From contig NZ_CP147407.1 in the NCBI RefSeq assembly GCF_037201815.1, positions 3,294,723 to 3,358,722 on the forward strand: a DNA stretch of 64,000 nt, in the 5' to 3' direction. The stretch is from Metabacillus sp. FJAT-52054 (GTDB taxonomy: Bacteria > Bacillota > Bacilli > Bacillales > Bacillaceae). The notes beneath the pieces are model-generated. The model did not search any database. It was given only the letters and a program-made list of their open reading frames with translations, and was not told where the DNA came from. This document shows positions 36,375-44,545 of the stretch, piece after piece. The first letter of the stretch is position 1; each line of letters opens with the position of its first letter. Both the position numbers and the translations under genes were made by a program.

Positions 36375-37361
36375 TTGCGCTATATAATGATTGCCCTAAT
36401 GCTTGCCGTTTTCTGCATTCCGCATCATGCAGCGGGAGCAGAAAATAACGATGAAAAAGCAGAAAATACAAAGCGGATGATGCTGTTTAAGAAAACTGGA
36501 AAACGAACTCATATTTCCTGGGAGCTGCTCGCTGCAGCTGATCAATTTGAGCGGAATGTCAGGCTTTCGAGAAGAGATTTGCCAAAACAAAACGGACTGA
36601 TTGGGATCTATATTTCACCTGACCGCTGGAGCGGCCCTCTAAACCCCAATCCTTCTGACGTTAATCCCGCACGAATTCACCTTTTTGGAGGGATCGGCAG
36701 AGACGGAGATGGAGACGGGAAGGCTGATCCGGCAAATGATGAGGACGTCCTGTTCTCCTATGCCTCCTTCCTTTCTCAATATGGAAGAGGACTCGAAAAC
36801 ATAAAAATTGGTTTATGGGACTACTATCAAAGAGATAAATCGGTAGGCCTTATTTTAGGCCATATGAAGATCATCGATAAAATAGGGAATTTGGATTTGG
36901 CTGGCCGTTCTTTCCCTGTGCCGATTCGATATAATTACAGCTACAGGAGCACATGGGGTGATGCCCGTGGATGGGGCGGAAGAAGGATTCATGAAGGAAC
37001 GGATATATTTGCTGATTACGGTGTGCCTGTGCTAGCCACCTCTTATGGAATCATCGAAATGAAAGGCTGGAACCGGTTTGGCGGATGGAGAGTCGGCATC
37101 CGCGATATTCGAAACACCTATCATTATTATGGACACTTGAATGGGTTTGCCAAGAACTTACGGGAGGGCATGATTGTAAAGCCCGGCCAGGTTATCGGAT
37201 CTGTTGGCAGCTCAGGCTACGGACCGCCCGGCACGGCAGGGAAATTCCCGCCTCATCTCCATTACGGAATGTACAAAGATAACGGCCGAACAGAATGGTC
37301 TTTTGATCCCTATCCATATTTACGGATTTGGGAACGGGGAGATAAGAAAAATAAAAAGTAA
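36375..37361 (+). CDS. lytH: Sporulation peptidoglycan endopeptidase LytH (M23 family)
   Basis: 328 residues with an N-terminal secretion signal (about 1-22), a linker domain and a C-terminal M23 metallopeptidase. Zinc ligands are visible in GRRIHEGTDIFADYG (HxxxD, about 214-218) and FPPHLHYGMYK (HxH). B. subtilis LytH trims stem peptides to L-alanine in spore cortex; position beside lipA and yunB is conserved. Start is TTG 36375: ggagg is 9 nt upstream, whereas the next ATG is 21 nt away. Expected to be mother-cell specific. Confidence 0.92.
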   Translation: MRYIMIALMLAVFCIPHHAAGAENNDEKAENTKRMMLFKKTGKRTHISWELLAAADQFERNVRLSRRDLPKQNGLIGIYISPDRWSGPLNPNPSDVNPARIHLFGGIGRDGDGDGKADPANDEDVLFSYASFLSQYGRGLENIKIGLWDYYQRDKSVGLILGHMKIIDKIGNLDLAGRSFPVPIRYNYSYRSTWGDARGWGGRRIHEGTDIFADYGVPVLATSYGIIEMKGWNRFGGWRVGIRDIRNTYHYYGHLNGFAKNLREGMIVKPGQVIGSVGSSGYGPPGTAGKFPPHLHYGMYKDNGRTEWSFDPYPYLRIWERGDKKNKK

Positions 37362-37454
37362 AAAAGGACGCCCTTAATCGCGTTCTTTCTTACTTTTCCG
37401 CCTAAAATATGACCGTACTTTTCACCGCTCACCCATCACTGCAGGTTTAAGGTT

Positions 37455-38180
37455 TCATTTTAGCTCAATGGCCGGAGCCTGCCCTCCGCCGTTGTTGTAA
37501 TAGTCCGGCACGTCTCCAATAACGGTTTTGATATCTACCGGGATGCTTGTTGAAACGGTTGTACTCTTACTTGAAAATGGAATAATCACCCGAAGATTGA
37601 CCTTCACATCAATGTTAATTTTTATAAGCGCGTTGTTAATTCCATATGGTTCTGCCGTTGTCTTGGAATCAGTCAGAGCATGGCCGATGAGTTCAAACCG
37701 GACGGGAATCTTCGGCCCTATGCCACCGAGCAGAACGTTTCCCGTTGTTTGCCCAAGAGGAATCTGATAAATGAAATTTTCTTTCGAATCCTTTAGCTCC
37801 GGAATATCGAGCACTGCCAGATTTCCTTTCTCGGCTAGCAGGAGATTTCTTTGTATATGATCTGTAAAGCCCGCAAGCATCTTCCGTACTCCGCTTGAAT
37901 CCAAATCAATTAGCTTTCCCTCTTTATCCACATTGGCATTGACGAGCTTGCCCGTATCCCCCTCTTCTTCCAGCTGTTTCTTTAACGCATCATTTATAAT
38001 GAGGGATGCAATCTTCTGTGTTTCAGCTTCGGCTATACTCATCAGCACCGGCTGAATTTCTTTATTCACGATATACAATCCCGCTGCAGTAGAGAGAAGA
38101 AAAAAAATAAAAGAGAGCAGCAGCACATACCGGAAAGGCATCGGTCCTCTTTTTGGGAGACGTCTACGAAATTTAGCCAA
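37455..38180 (-). CDS. yunB: Sporulation protein YunB
   Basis: 241 residues with one N-terminal transmembrane segment after a basic start (MAKFRRRLPKRGPMPFR, then a helix at about 18-38) and an extracytoplasmic domain. Later segments QIPLGQTTGNVLLGGIGPKI, GINNALIKINIDVKVNL and STSIPVDIKTVIGDVPDYY are typical of YunB/SpoIIR-like secreted sporulation proteins. Start is TTG 38180 behind gaaggggg. Convergent with lytH, as in B. subtilis. Confidence 0.92.
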   Translation of the reverse strand: MAKFRRRLPKRGPMPFRYVLLLSFIFFLLSTAAGLYIVNKEIQPVLMSIAEAETQKIASLIINDALKKQLEEEGDTGKLVNANVDKEGKLIDLDSSGVRKMLAGFTDHIQRNLLLAEKGNLAVLDIPELKDSKENFIYQIPLGQTTGNVLLGGIGPKIPVRFELIGHALTDSKTTAEPYGINNALIKINIDVKVNLRVIIPFSSKSTTVSTSIPVDIKTVIGDVPDYYNNGGGQAPAIELK

Positions 38181-38360
38181 AAAAATACCCCCTTCACATG
38201 CTATATGTATGCACGATCAGGGGGATGTACGATAGTATTTTCATGAGTTTCCCTAAATAGAGTTATACTGGCTAAAATGGCTGTTTTTCATGTAAAACAG
38301 CTATTTCTTTTCTGAATATCTGACCTGATTTCCGGTTGTAGCAAAGCGATTTTGGGATTA

Positions 38361-38490
38361 TATGGGGTTCTTTTCGGTTATATCGGCTATTTTTTCGATA
38401 TATCGGCTATCCCCTCGATATATCGGCTATTTTTTCAATATATCGGCTATTTTCTTGATATATCGGCTATTTTCTTGATATATCGACTAT
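38361..38490. repeat. Array C: 20-bp tandem repeat TATCGGCTAT
   Basis: The word TATCGGCTAT begins at 38381, 38401, 38421, 38441 and 38461, with TATCGACTAT at 38481: an exact 20-bp period. A decayed copy (tatggggttc) is at 38361. Fillers vary (tttttcga, cccctcga, tttttcaa, tttcttga). Several junctions form palindromes (cgatatatcg). Lies between yunB and the yunC region. The core start TATCGG is shared with array A. Confidence 0.95.
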
Positions 38491-38675
38491 TCGCTAACAT
38501 TCGACATTAGGTAGAAGGGCTGTACTCCGAGAGTCTCCTCTACCCTCTTTAAGGAGGCAGTAATTTCTCCCCGCAAAATACAAGTACCAGGGAAATAAAC
38601 TGCGCGCTCAAGTAACCGGAGATGAACTGCCCATACAAGCCCCGCCGCTTGGTCCAGCTCACCCTTTACCGGCAC
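38487..38675 (-). CDS. Possible small protein in frame just after yunC (62 aa)
   Basis: A GTG-started frame of 62 codons, in the same reading frame as yunC and separated from it by one TAG and three codons. The product has a reasonable protein-like pattern (LDQAAGLVWAVHLRLLERAV, then RGEITASLKRVEETLG) but no RBS worth the name. Either a coupled small gene, a decayed C-terminal extension of YunC, or chance. I do not recognise it. Confidence 0.3.
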   Translation of the reverse strand: MPVKGELDQAAGLVWAVHLRLLERAVYFPGTCILRGEITASLKRVEETLGVQPFYLMSNVSE

Positions 38676-38684
38676 GCGTGAGCT

Positions 38685-38987
38685 CTATATCATCAGTAAA
38701 AGAGCGTCTCTCCCTGTCATACCAGCGTGAATTCCGCACCTCTGTGCTTCAAAGGTGACGGATTCCAGCGGAGCATGCAGGAGCTGATCAATCGTTCTTA
38801 CGCCGACTGCTCTCCCTGCAAGTATTTCACGATCCTTTAATTGATCATTAAGTAACGCTACATCCAATGCTCCGCAGGCGATGTAGCCTTTCTCACTGGA
38901 TATGGCCATAAAGTTGGTTTTAGGCAGTTTAACGGTAACGGCAGTAAACATCTGGCCATCTATGACAATGGGTGAAATGGTCACCAT
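38685..38987 (-). CDS. yunC: YunC family protein (DUF1805)
   Basis: 100 residues: ISPIVIDGQMFTAVTVKLPK, then SEKGYIACGALDVALLND, AGRAVGVRTIDQLLHAPLES and a C-terminal GMTGRDALLLM. Length and wording follow B. subtilis YunC. No known reaction; the conserved Cys in CGALDVAL and the glycine-rich loops suggest ligand binding. ATG 38987 with aggaggg upstream. Confidence 0.92.
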   Translation of the reverse strand: MVTISPIVIDGQMFTAVTVKLPKTNFMAISSEKGYIACGALDVALLNDQLKDREILAGRAVGVRTIDQLLHAPLESVTFEAQRCGIHAGMTGRDALLLMI

Positions 38988-39065
38988 ACTTCCACACCCC
39001 CTCCTCTTAACAGCATATGTGCAGAAAAGGATGAAATGAATGGTTTCAAGTATGAACCGCCATTT

Positions 39066-40448
39066 TTAATGAGTAAGCGTCCACTCCAGCAGGTCTCTCA
39101 GAAATTCCGGCATGAAATATTCCTTATTGGGAGAGTGGCCGATTACGGGATAAAGCGGGCCCAGTGTAAACATATCCGCAGTAGAAATTTTGTACTTACG
39201 GTTATGATCGAGAGGCTGTCCATTGACAGCGACAGAGGCCACGTGTTTCTTGCCGTCTTTTAGGATCTCATATGTGACGTCAATTCCGTCGTAAATCATC
39301 TTCCCCATTACCGCACCGCGGAATCCGAGTCCCTTCATTTTAAGCTGCTCCATCTCTTCAGTGGATGCCTGCCGGATTACCTCAAGAAGCTGATCCCCCA
39401 TGAGTTCTACATTGCAGGGATTAATTGGATGGGGACAGATTCTGTGAAGATCTTTTTTTGTAACCGGTCCTTTAGGGAGTGAATCAAGGAGCATGCCGGC
39501 ATTGATCATCGATGCTTCTCCTCCGCACCAGGAGCGCAGGCTTTTTGCAAGCATCGCGGAGAAATCAGACTCCTCAAACCAGCGAATGTTCAGCTCCTTG
39601 TCGAGCTCTGCGATAGGGTCTGATAAAAGAGCGATGCTCTCCTGCAGATGATGATGCAGCTTCTTCTCATCCGCTTCACTTTTCTCCGCGGCATCCATCG
39701 CCTTGACGGAGGCTGTCTGTTTGATGATTGTCTTCGTATGCTCATCATATTCCATTTCTACATGACCCGTATGTGTTCCATATTTCCCGGCTCCGCAAAG
39801 CAAGGTATTCCGGATCCATTTTCCTTCTTCGAGAAGATGGTGGGTATGGGCGCCTAAAATCAGGTTCAGCTCCGGAAATTCCTCTGCAAGCTTCTCATCA
39901 TCATATAGACCGAGATGAGATAACATCACAAGGTAGTCTGCCTGCTCAGCAACTCCAGGAAGCACCTCTTTTAAGCTTTCAAACGGATCCTGAATGATCC
40001 AGCCGAGCTTTTCGTAAAAGGGCTTGTAGCTGACTGTCACACCAAGCAGGCCCACCTTAAATCCATCAGAGAGCGTCAGAATTTCATAAGGCTTGGCCCA
40101 CCCCGGCCTCTGTCCATCGGGCTGAAATAAATTAGACAAAATGACGGGGAAGTTTGCACGGCTGTACAGGGAATTTAACGAAGCATAGGGAAGCGTGATG
40201 CCTTCATTATTTCCGATGGTAGCCGCATCATAATGAAGCTCATTCATCATTTCCACATTTTTTTGCCCAAAGGATGCTTCACTGATTGGATGAAACCGGT
40301 CTACGTGGTCGCCGATATCAAATAAAAAACTTTCTTCGGAATCTTTCAAGTTCTGCTGCCTGCTGCGTTTTACATAATGCGCAATCTGAGGCCAATTTTC
40401 AAAATGGCTGTGGAGATCATTGGTGTGGTAAATATGCAGCTTCTTCAT
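39066..40448 (-). CDS. yunD: 5'-nucleotidase/UDP-sugar-hydrolase-type metallophosphatase YunD
   Basis: 460 residues. The N-terminal calcineurin-like metallophosphatase domain has metal motifs HTNDLHSHFE, FDIGDHVDRFHP, TIGNNEGITLPY and NLILGAHTHHLLEEG. The C-terminal 5'-nucleotidase domain (about 300-450) binds the nucleoside. No signal peptide, unlike most secreted 5'-nucleotidases, so the enzyme is probably cytosolic, as for other YunD proteins. ATG at 40448. Confidence 0.93.
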   Translation of the reverse strand: MKKLHIYHTNDLHSHFENWPQIAHYVKRSRQQNLKDSEESFLFDIGDHVDRFHPISEASFGQKNVEMMNELHYDAATIGNNEGITLPYASLNSLYSRANFPVILSNLFQPDGQRPGWAKPYEILTLSDGFKVGLLGVTVSYKPFYEKLGWIIQDPFESLKEVLPGVAEQADYLVMLSHLGLYDDEKLAEEFPELNLILGAHTHHLLEEGKWIRNTLLCGAGKYGTHTGHVEMEYDEHTKTIIKQTASVKAMDAAEKSEADEKKLHHHLQESIALLSDPIAELDKELNIRWFEESDFSAMLAKSLRSWCGGEASMINAGMLLDSLPKGPVTKKDLHRICPHPINPCNVELMGDQLLEVIRQASTEEMEQLKMKGLGFRGAVMGKMIYDGIDVTYEILKDGKKHVASVAVNGQPLDHNRKYKISTADMFTLGPLYPVIGHSPNKEYFMPEFLRDLLEWTLTH

Positions 40449-40472
40449 TGTTTTCTCTCTCCTTCAAACACC

Positions 40473-41291
40473 TTAACTGATGCCTTGGTAAATCAGACGG
40501 ACTCCTACTAAAACGAGGACAATCCTAAGCAAAATAAGAATGGTTTTGCTCTCAAGTTTATTATTAATAAAAGCTCCAAGCTTTCCGCCCGCATATGCGC
40601 CGGGAATCAGCGCCAGCGCATAGAGCCAGTTTACGTTTCCCAAGTACGCGTGAATGCCTGAGCTCGCTATGGATGAAAGGAAAATGATAAACATGGACGT
40701 TCCTACAGCAACATGGGGCGGGAACAGGAACAGCATGACCATAACCGGCACCATGAGCGATCCTCCGCCAATCCCAAATAGCCCGCCTAAAAATCCAACG
40801 GCAAAGGCAACGGCAATTCCGGTAAGAGGCTGGTAGGAATAGCGGATTTCCTTTCCAGCCGGGTCTATGTAAACTCCTTCGATTCCTTTTTTCCCTCTTC
40901 GTCCTTCAAGAGGGACAGCCCGCTCCTTAAGCATCAGAACAACAGCCATCGCAATCATGAACAGTCCGAACCATACTGAAAATGAATCATCCGTAAAGGC
41001 ACGGTTTACCCATGCTCCCAAGAGGCTTCCCGGCCCGCTTCCGATAAATAAGATCCAGCCGCTTTTATAATCCACTCTCTTATATTTCATATAAGCAAGG
41101 GTTGAGGATAACCCTGTAAAAATCAGGACAAACAGGGAGGTTCCCACTGCTTGCTGCGGCGTCATATCAGCCCCGAGGAAGCCGGACAGAAAGAGGAGCG
41201 CCGGAACAATAATGATTCCTCCTCCAAGCCCGACTAAGCTGCCGAGTGTACCGGCTGCGAGACCCAGCAAAATTAAAATAACCCATTCCAT
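40473..41291 (-). CDS. yunE: TauE/SafE family permease YunE
   Basis: 272-residue membrane protein with about eight helices arranged as two repeats. Each repeat starts with a glycine-rich motif (GSLVGLGGGIIIVPALL near residue 17 and GGLFGIGGGSLMVPVMV near residue 172). The family exports or imports small sulfur or organic anions; the exact substrate is unknown. ATG 41291 with gaaggaa upstream; 24 bp before yunD, so probably one transcript. Confidence 0.92.
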   Translation of the reverse strand: MEWVILILLGLAAGTLGSLVGLGGGIIIVPALLFLSGFLGADMTPQQAVGTSLFVLIFTGLSSTLAYMKYKRVDYKSGWILFIGSGPGSLLGAWVNRAFTDDSFSVWFGLFMIAMAVVLMLKERAVPLEGRRGKKGIEGVYIDPAGKEIRYSYQPLTGIAVAFAVGFLGGLFGIGGGSLMVPVMVMLFLFPPHVAVGTSMFIIFLSSIASSGIHAYLGNVNWLYALALIPGAYAGGKLGAFINNKLESKTILILLRIVLVLVGVRLIYQGIS

Positions 41292-41312
41292 AACGATTCC
41301 TTCTCTCTCATT

Positions 41313-42170
41313 CTAATCAAAATCAAGTAAGCTTAATTGGCGGGGGGAGAGGTTCTCATACGTAATACCGAGCAGGTCAATGAGTTCCTGAGCATTCTCC
41401 GCCGCGTCTCCCCCCGAGTTATTGTTAAACAGAACAAACAGTTCTTTTGTTTTCCCGCTTAGATCTTTAAGGTTTTGTGCCCACTCTTCAAGCTCTTTTG
41501 TACTGTATTTATACAAATAGCGAACCTCGCGCCATTCCTGATCATTCCCTGTTTTATTCCAGCCGTGAACGTTTCTGCCGTGAAAACGGACCAGGGTTTT
41601 CTCAGGATTTGCAATCTCAAGAATTGCCGGGATTGACCCCTTCCCTGCTTGAGGCTCGTCACAGATACTATGGATCCAGTTCTCTTCCTTCATAAATGAA
41701 AGGGTCCGCTCTTTTACATCAGGCTGAAACCAGGATTGATTTCTGAATTCCAATGCACATGGAAGGTCGGCCATCTGCTGCCTGCACCACCGCAAATAAT
41801 CCACATTCTCCTTTTTGCAATGGAACCACGGCGGAAACTGAAACAGCACCATCGCCATCTTGCCTGCGTCTATTAAAGGCTTCAGGGAAAGCTTAAAAGC
41901 CTCAAACATCTCCGTCTTCGTTTCAAATGGAATTTCCCCTCGTTCATGCCCGGTCATGCCCTGATAGGCTTTGACAACAAACTGAAATTCTGAAGGGGTT
42001 TCTTCCGCCCATTTCCTCATGTTCCGTTCAGGCTGAACCGCGTAAAAACTCGCATCAATCTCAACTGCCGGAAAATGGGCACTGTATTCTTTTAGTTTGT
42101 CAGAAGGCCGGATGGTATCCGGATAAATGGAATCATGATCTCCCCATCCTGTTACTCCAATATGAATCAA
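41313..42170 (-). CDS. yunF: DUF72 family protein YunF
   Basis: 285 residues with a TIM-barrel-like DUF72 pattern: HIGVTGWGDHDSIYP, YSAHFPAVEIDASFYAVQP, MVLFQFPPWF, CALEFRNQSWF, VRFHGRNVHGW and ELFVLFNNNSGG. No biochemical function is established to my knowledge. Start TTG 42170 is inferred: aggaagg lies 9-10 nt upstream and the protein then begins like B. subtilis YunF; the TTG at 42179 touches the RBS. 22 bp before yunE. Confidence 0.92.
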   Translation of the reverse strand: MIHIGVTGWGDHDSIYPDTIRPSDKLKEYSAHFPAVEIDASFYAVQPERNMRKWAEETPSEFQFVVKAYQGMTGHERGEIPFETKTEMFEAFKLSLKPLIDAGKMAMVLFQFPPWFHCKKENVDYLRWCRQQMADLPCALEFRNQSWFQPDVKERTLSFMKEENWIHSICDEPQAGKGSIPAILEIANPEKTLVRFHGRNVHGWNKTGNDQEWREVRYLYKYSTKELEEWAQNLKDLSGKTKELFVLFNNNSGGDAAENAQELIDLLGITYENLSPRQLSLLDFD

Positions 42171-42330
42171 TACACTCAACCCTTCCTGCAGCGGCCGCCT
42201 CTTTCAGCCATCAGTAAACACACAAGCGCAATGGCTGTTTTTCTTTATTATATCAAAGTATTCCTTCTTCAAAAAATAGGAGATTTCAATTGGAAAGAAC
42301 ATGTTATACTAAGGAAATAGGAGGATGAAA

Positions 42331-42975
42331 ATGAAAAAACACCTGATCATATCAGATATTCTCTTTTATTTAGTATTGCCATATGTCATCTGGGAATATG
42401 GAAAAGCTCCGCTTGGTGATTACTGGGCGATGCTGCTTTCTACAGTTCCCGGAATTATCTATACCGTCTTTCGATTCTTTGCGGAAAAGCAATTCAATGT
42501 GACCGGGCTGTTTATCATGGCCTCCCTGAGCATTAACACGATTATCGATCTGCTTTCTCAAAATGCTGAACGGATGCAGCAGAATAACGTCTGGGTATCA
42601 GTGGGCTTCGGGCTTTTCTGGATTGCCACCATCCTAACCAAAAAGCCGTTCGGCCTCTATTTAATGGTCGATATCGCTTATTTGCAGGGACAAAAACGGG
42701 AAGACAGCCTAAAGCTGTACAAGCAGCCAAAACTGCTGCCTCTCTTTTATCTGGTCAGCTTCGTATTCGCTATGCAAAATTTGCTGAACGCTGCATTAAG
42801 AGCGTTTCTGCTGAATCAATACGGAATTGCCCAATATGATAAGATTCTGTTCTTTATGAAAATTTACGGCTGGGTCTTTACGGTCATTCTCATGATCACC
42901 TTTGTATTTGTAGGGATGAGGATCAACGATGCTTCTCCTGATGATTCGGATGACAGGAATCAGTCGATTGTATAA
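42331..42975 (+). CDS. Multi-pass membrane protein, VC0807-like
   Basis: 214 residues with five to six hydrophobic segments (about 8-25, 33-48, 55-72, 88-105, 135-152 and 170-195) and a polar, Asp-rich C-terminus. The pattern (VPGIIYTVFRFFAEKQFN, FWIATILTKKPFGLYL) resembles the VC0807 / intracellular-septation-like membrane family. Function unknown. ATG 42331 is favoured over 42325 because aggagg abuts the first and is 6 nt from the second. Confidence 0.75.
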   Translation: MKKHLIISDILFYLVLPYVIWEYGKAPLGDYWAMLLSTVPGIIYTVFRFFAEKQFNVTGLFIMASLSINTIIDLLSQNAERMQQNNVWVSVGFGLFWIATILTKKPFGLYLMVDIAYLQGQKREDSLKLYKQPKLLPLFYLVSFVFAMQNLLNAALRAFLLNQYGIAQYDKILFFMKIYGWVFTVILMITFVFVGMRINDASPDDSDDRNQSIV

Positions 42976-43048
42976 GCTAAACTGGCGCTTTTAAGGAACG
43001 CATCAGGATGCCTGATGGCGAACGGACTGCTCCAGCTCATAACAAATG

Positions 43049-43097
43049 AAAAAAGCACCCCGGGAACACTCATTCAGTGTCCCGGGGTGCTTTTTTG
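43049..43097. terminator. Bidirectional terminator, membrane-protein gene / hxlR-type regulator
   Basis: Very strong stem aaaagcaccccgggaacact / agtgtcccggggtgctttt with A and T tails. Confidence 0.95.
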
Positions 43098-43110
43098 TTC
43101 TCAGGTAAAT

Positions 43111-43449
43111 TTAGAGACCGGGTCTGTTTTTTACTCCCCACTCACACAGTTCTTCTAAAACAGGCAGCAGCGTTTCCGCTTTTTTGGAAAGGCTGTACTC
43201 TACTTTAGGAGGGATTTGAGGATATTCTTTGCGGTGAATGAGACCATCTGCCTCCAGTTCCTTAAGATGTGAGCTTAACGTTTTGTATGTAATCGTCCCG
43301 ATTTGTCTTTTTAAATCATTAAACCGAACGACCCGGTTTTCAGCAAGGAGATACAGGATCACCATTTTCCATTTTCCGCCGATCACCGATATCGTATAGC
43401 CAAAAGGTGTATCCTGAATACGCTCTATTTTGCCCTTATACTCAGTCAT
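43111..43449 (-). CDS. HxlR-family winged-helix regulator
   Basis: 112 residues. Single HxlR (MarR-like) winged-helix domain with the signature VIGGKWKMVILYLL (about 23-36), recognition-helix region TYKTLSSHLKELEADGLIHR and wing IPPKVEYSLSKKAETLL. No conserved N-terminal redox Cys of the YodB/HypR type; a Cys is present near the C-terminus (ELCEWG). Start ATG 43449 with aagga 5 nt upstream. Divergent from the arginase-like gene, which is its likely target. Confidence 0.9.
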   Translation of the reverse strand: MTEYKGKIERIQDTPFGYTISVIGGKWKMVILYLLAENRVVRFNDLKRQIGTITYKTLSSHLKELEADGLIHRKEYPQIPPKVEYSLSKKAETLLPVLEELCEWGVKNRPGL

Positions 43450-43474
43450 CCCCATCCTTATCACTATCCTTTCT

Positions 43475-43487
43475 GATAGTATCTATC
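43475..43487. promoter_or_regulatory. Candidate operator between hxlR-type gene and arginase-like gene
   Basis: Perfect inverted repeat GATAG-TAT-CTATC, with a third half-site CTATC at 43464-43468 making a second dyad (CTATC-N6-GATAG). Located in the divergent promoter region, as expected for an autoregulated HxlR protein. Confidence 0.5.
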
Positions 43488-43560
43488 CATTAAGTGCGTA
43501 CTTTTATTTATTTTCGTACAGTGTAATCTAGACTTAACCGAAAGTAAAGGAGAGAGAAAA

Positions 43561-44478
43561 ATGGACAAAAAAACAATCCGGCTTCTTATGCCGCAGTGGC
43601 AGGGCGGGAACAATCCACATTATTCTTTTGGAGCAGAGCTGCTGGCATGGCTTGCCCCTGAAAATGGTCAGCCCCTTATAGAGGTACCGGTTCAAGCTTA
43701 TGCCGGCACCCCCCTGGAAAATGAGAACGGTGTTTACGGGAGAACTCAGCTGCTGGAACAATTAAAGGCTGCCCGCCATCTTATCAGTGCCCATCAGCCG
43801 GACCGCATTGTCATGTTTGGAGGAGATTGTCTGGTGGAGCAAGCTCCGTTTGCCTACCTGAATGAACGATACCGCGGAGATCTTGGATTGCTGTGGATTG
43901 ACGCCCACTCTGACTTGATGAGAATTCCCGGATATGACTACGGTCATACTCTTCCACTCGGAAATCTGCTTGGGGAAGGCGAGGAGGAGTTTGCCAGCTT
44001 TGTAACCACTCCTTTGAAACCTGAAAACGTCTTTATTGCAGGCCTGGCCAAACCTGCGCAGCAAGAAGCGGAAATAATCTCCAAGACGCTTCAGGAAAAA
44101 GGAATTGCCATACCGGATGATACGGAATTATTAAAAAGACTGGGTATTCGAACCGCGGGAGCTGAAGAGCTTGCGGAGAGCATGGATTCGGTAAAAACGT
44201 GGATAAAAGAGAGCGGCATTAAGTACCTGGCCATCCATCTTGACCTGGACGTGCTTGATCCGGCTGCTTTCCGTTCCTTATTATTTGCCAATCCGGAGTC
44301 GCCCTATCTTTATTCTCCTAAGGGAACGATGCAGATCCCCCGTCTGCTTGAATTAATGCACCTGGCATCCAAGGAAACAGAGGTTGTCGGATTAGGAATA
44401 ACGGAGCATATGCCTTGGGATGCCATTACTTTGAAAAGCATGCTTAACTCGTTTCCATTATTGGCAAATCACATCTGA
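43561..44478 (+). CDS. Arginase/ureohydrolase-family protein
   Basis: 305 residues of the ureohydrolase fold, which hydrolyses guanidino or amidino groups with a bimetal centre. The metal motifs LLWIDAHSDLM (DAHxD) and IHLDLDVLDP (DxDxxDP) are present. The first motif reads MFGGDCLVEQAP, with Cys replacing the His of classical GGDHS, so the metal site or reaction may differ from arginase or agmatinase. Start ATG 43561 follows ggagagag. Divergent from and probably controlled by the HxlR regulator; substrate unknown. Confidence 0.88.
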   Translation: MDKKTIRLLMPQWQGGNNPHYSFGAELLAWLAPENGQPLIEVPVQAYAGTPLENENGVYGRTQLLEQLKAARHLISAHQPDRIVMFGGDCLVEQAPFAYLNERYRGDLGLLWIDAHSDLMRIPGYDYGHTLPLGNLLGEGEEEFASFVTTPLKPENVFIAGLAKPAQQEAEIISKTLQEKGIAIPDDTELLKRLGIRTAGAEELAESMDSVKTWIKESGIKYLAIHLDLDVLDPAAFRSLLFANPESPYLYSPKGTMQIPRLLELMHLASKETEVVGLGITEHMPWDAITLKSMLNSFPLLANHI

Positions 44479-44498
44479 TCGTTTGGCACAGGTAAGTA

Positions 44499-44534
44499 AG
44501 AAGAGTCCGCTGTTGTGCGGACTCTTCGCTTTTA
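44499..44534. terminator. Bidirectional terminator after arginase-like gene
   Basis: Stem aagagtccgc / gcggactctt with short loop and T-rich tail; serves the convergent secreted-protein gene as well. Confidence 0.85.
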
Positions 44535-44545
44535 ATTTAGATGTC

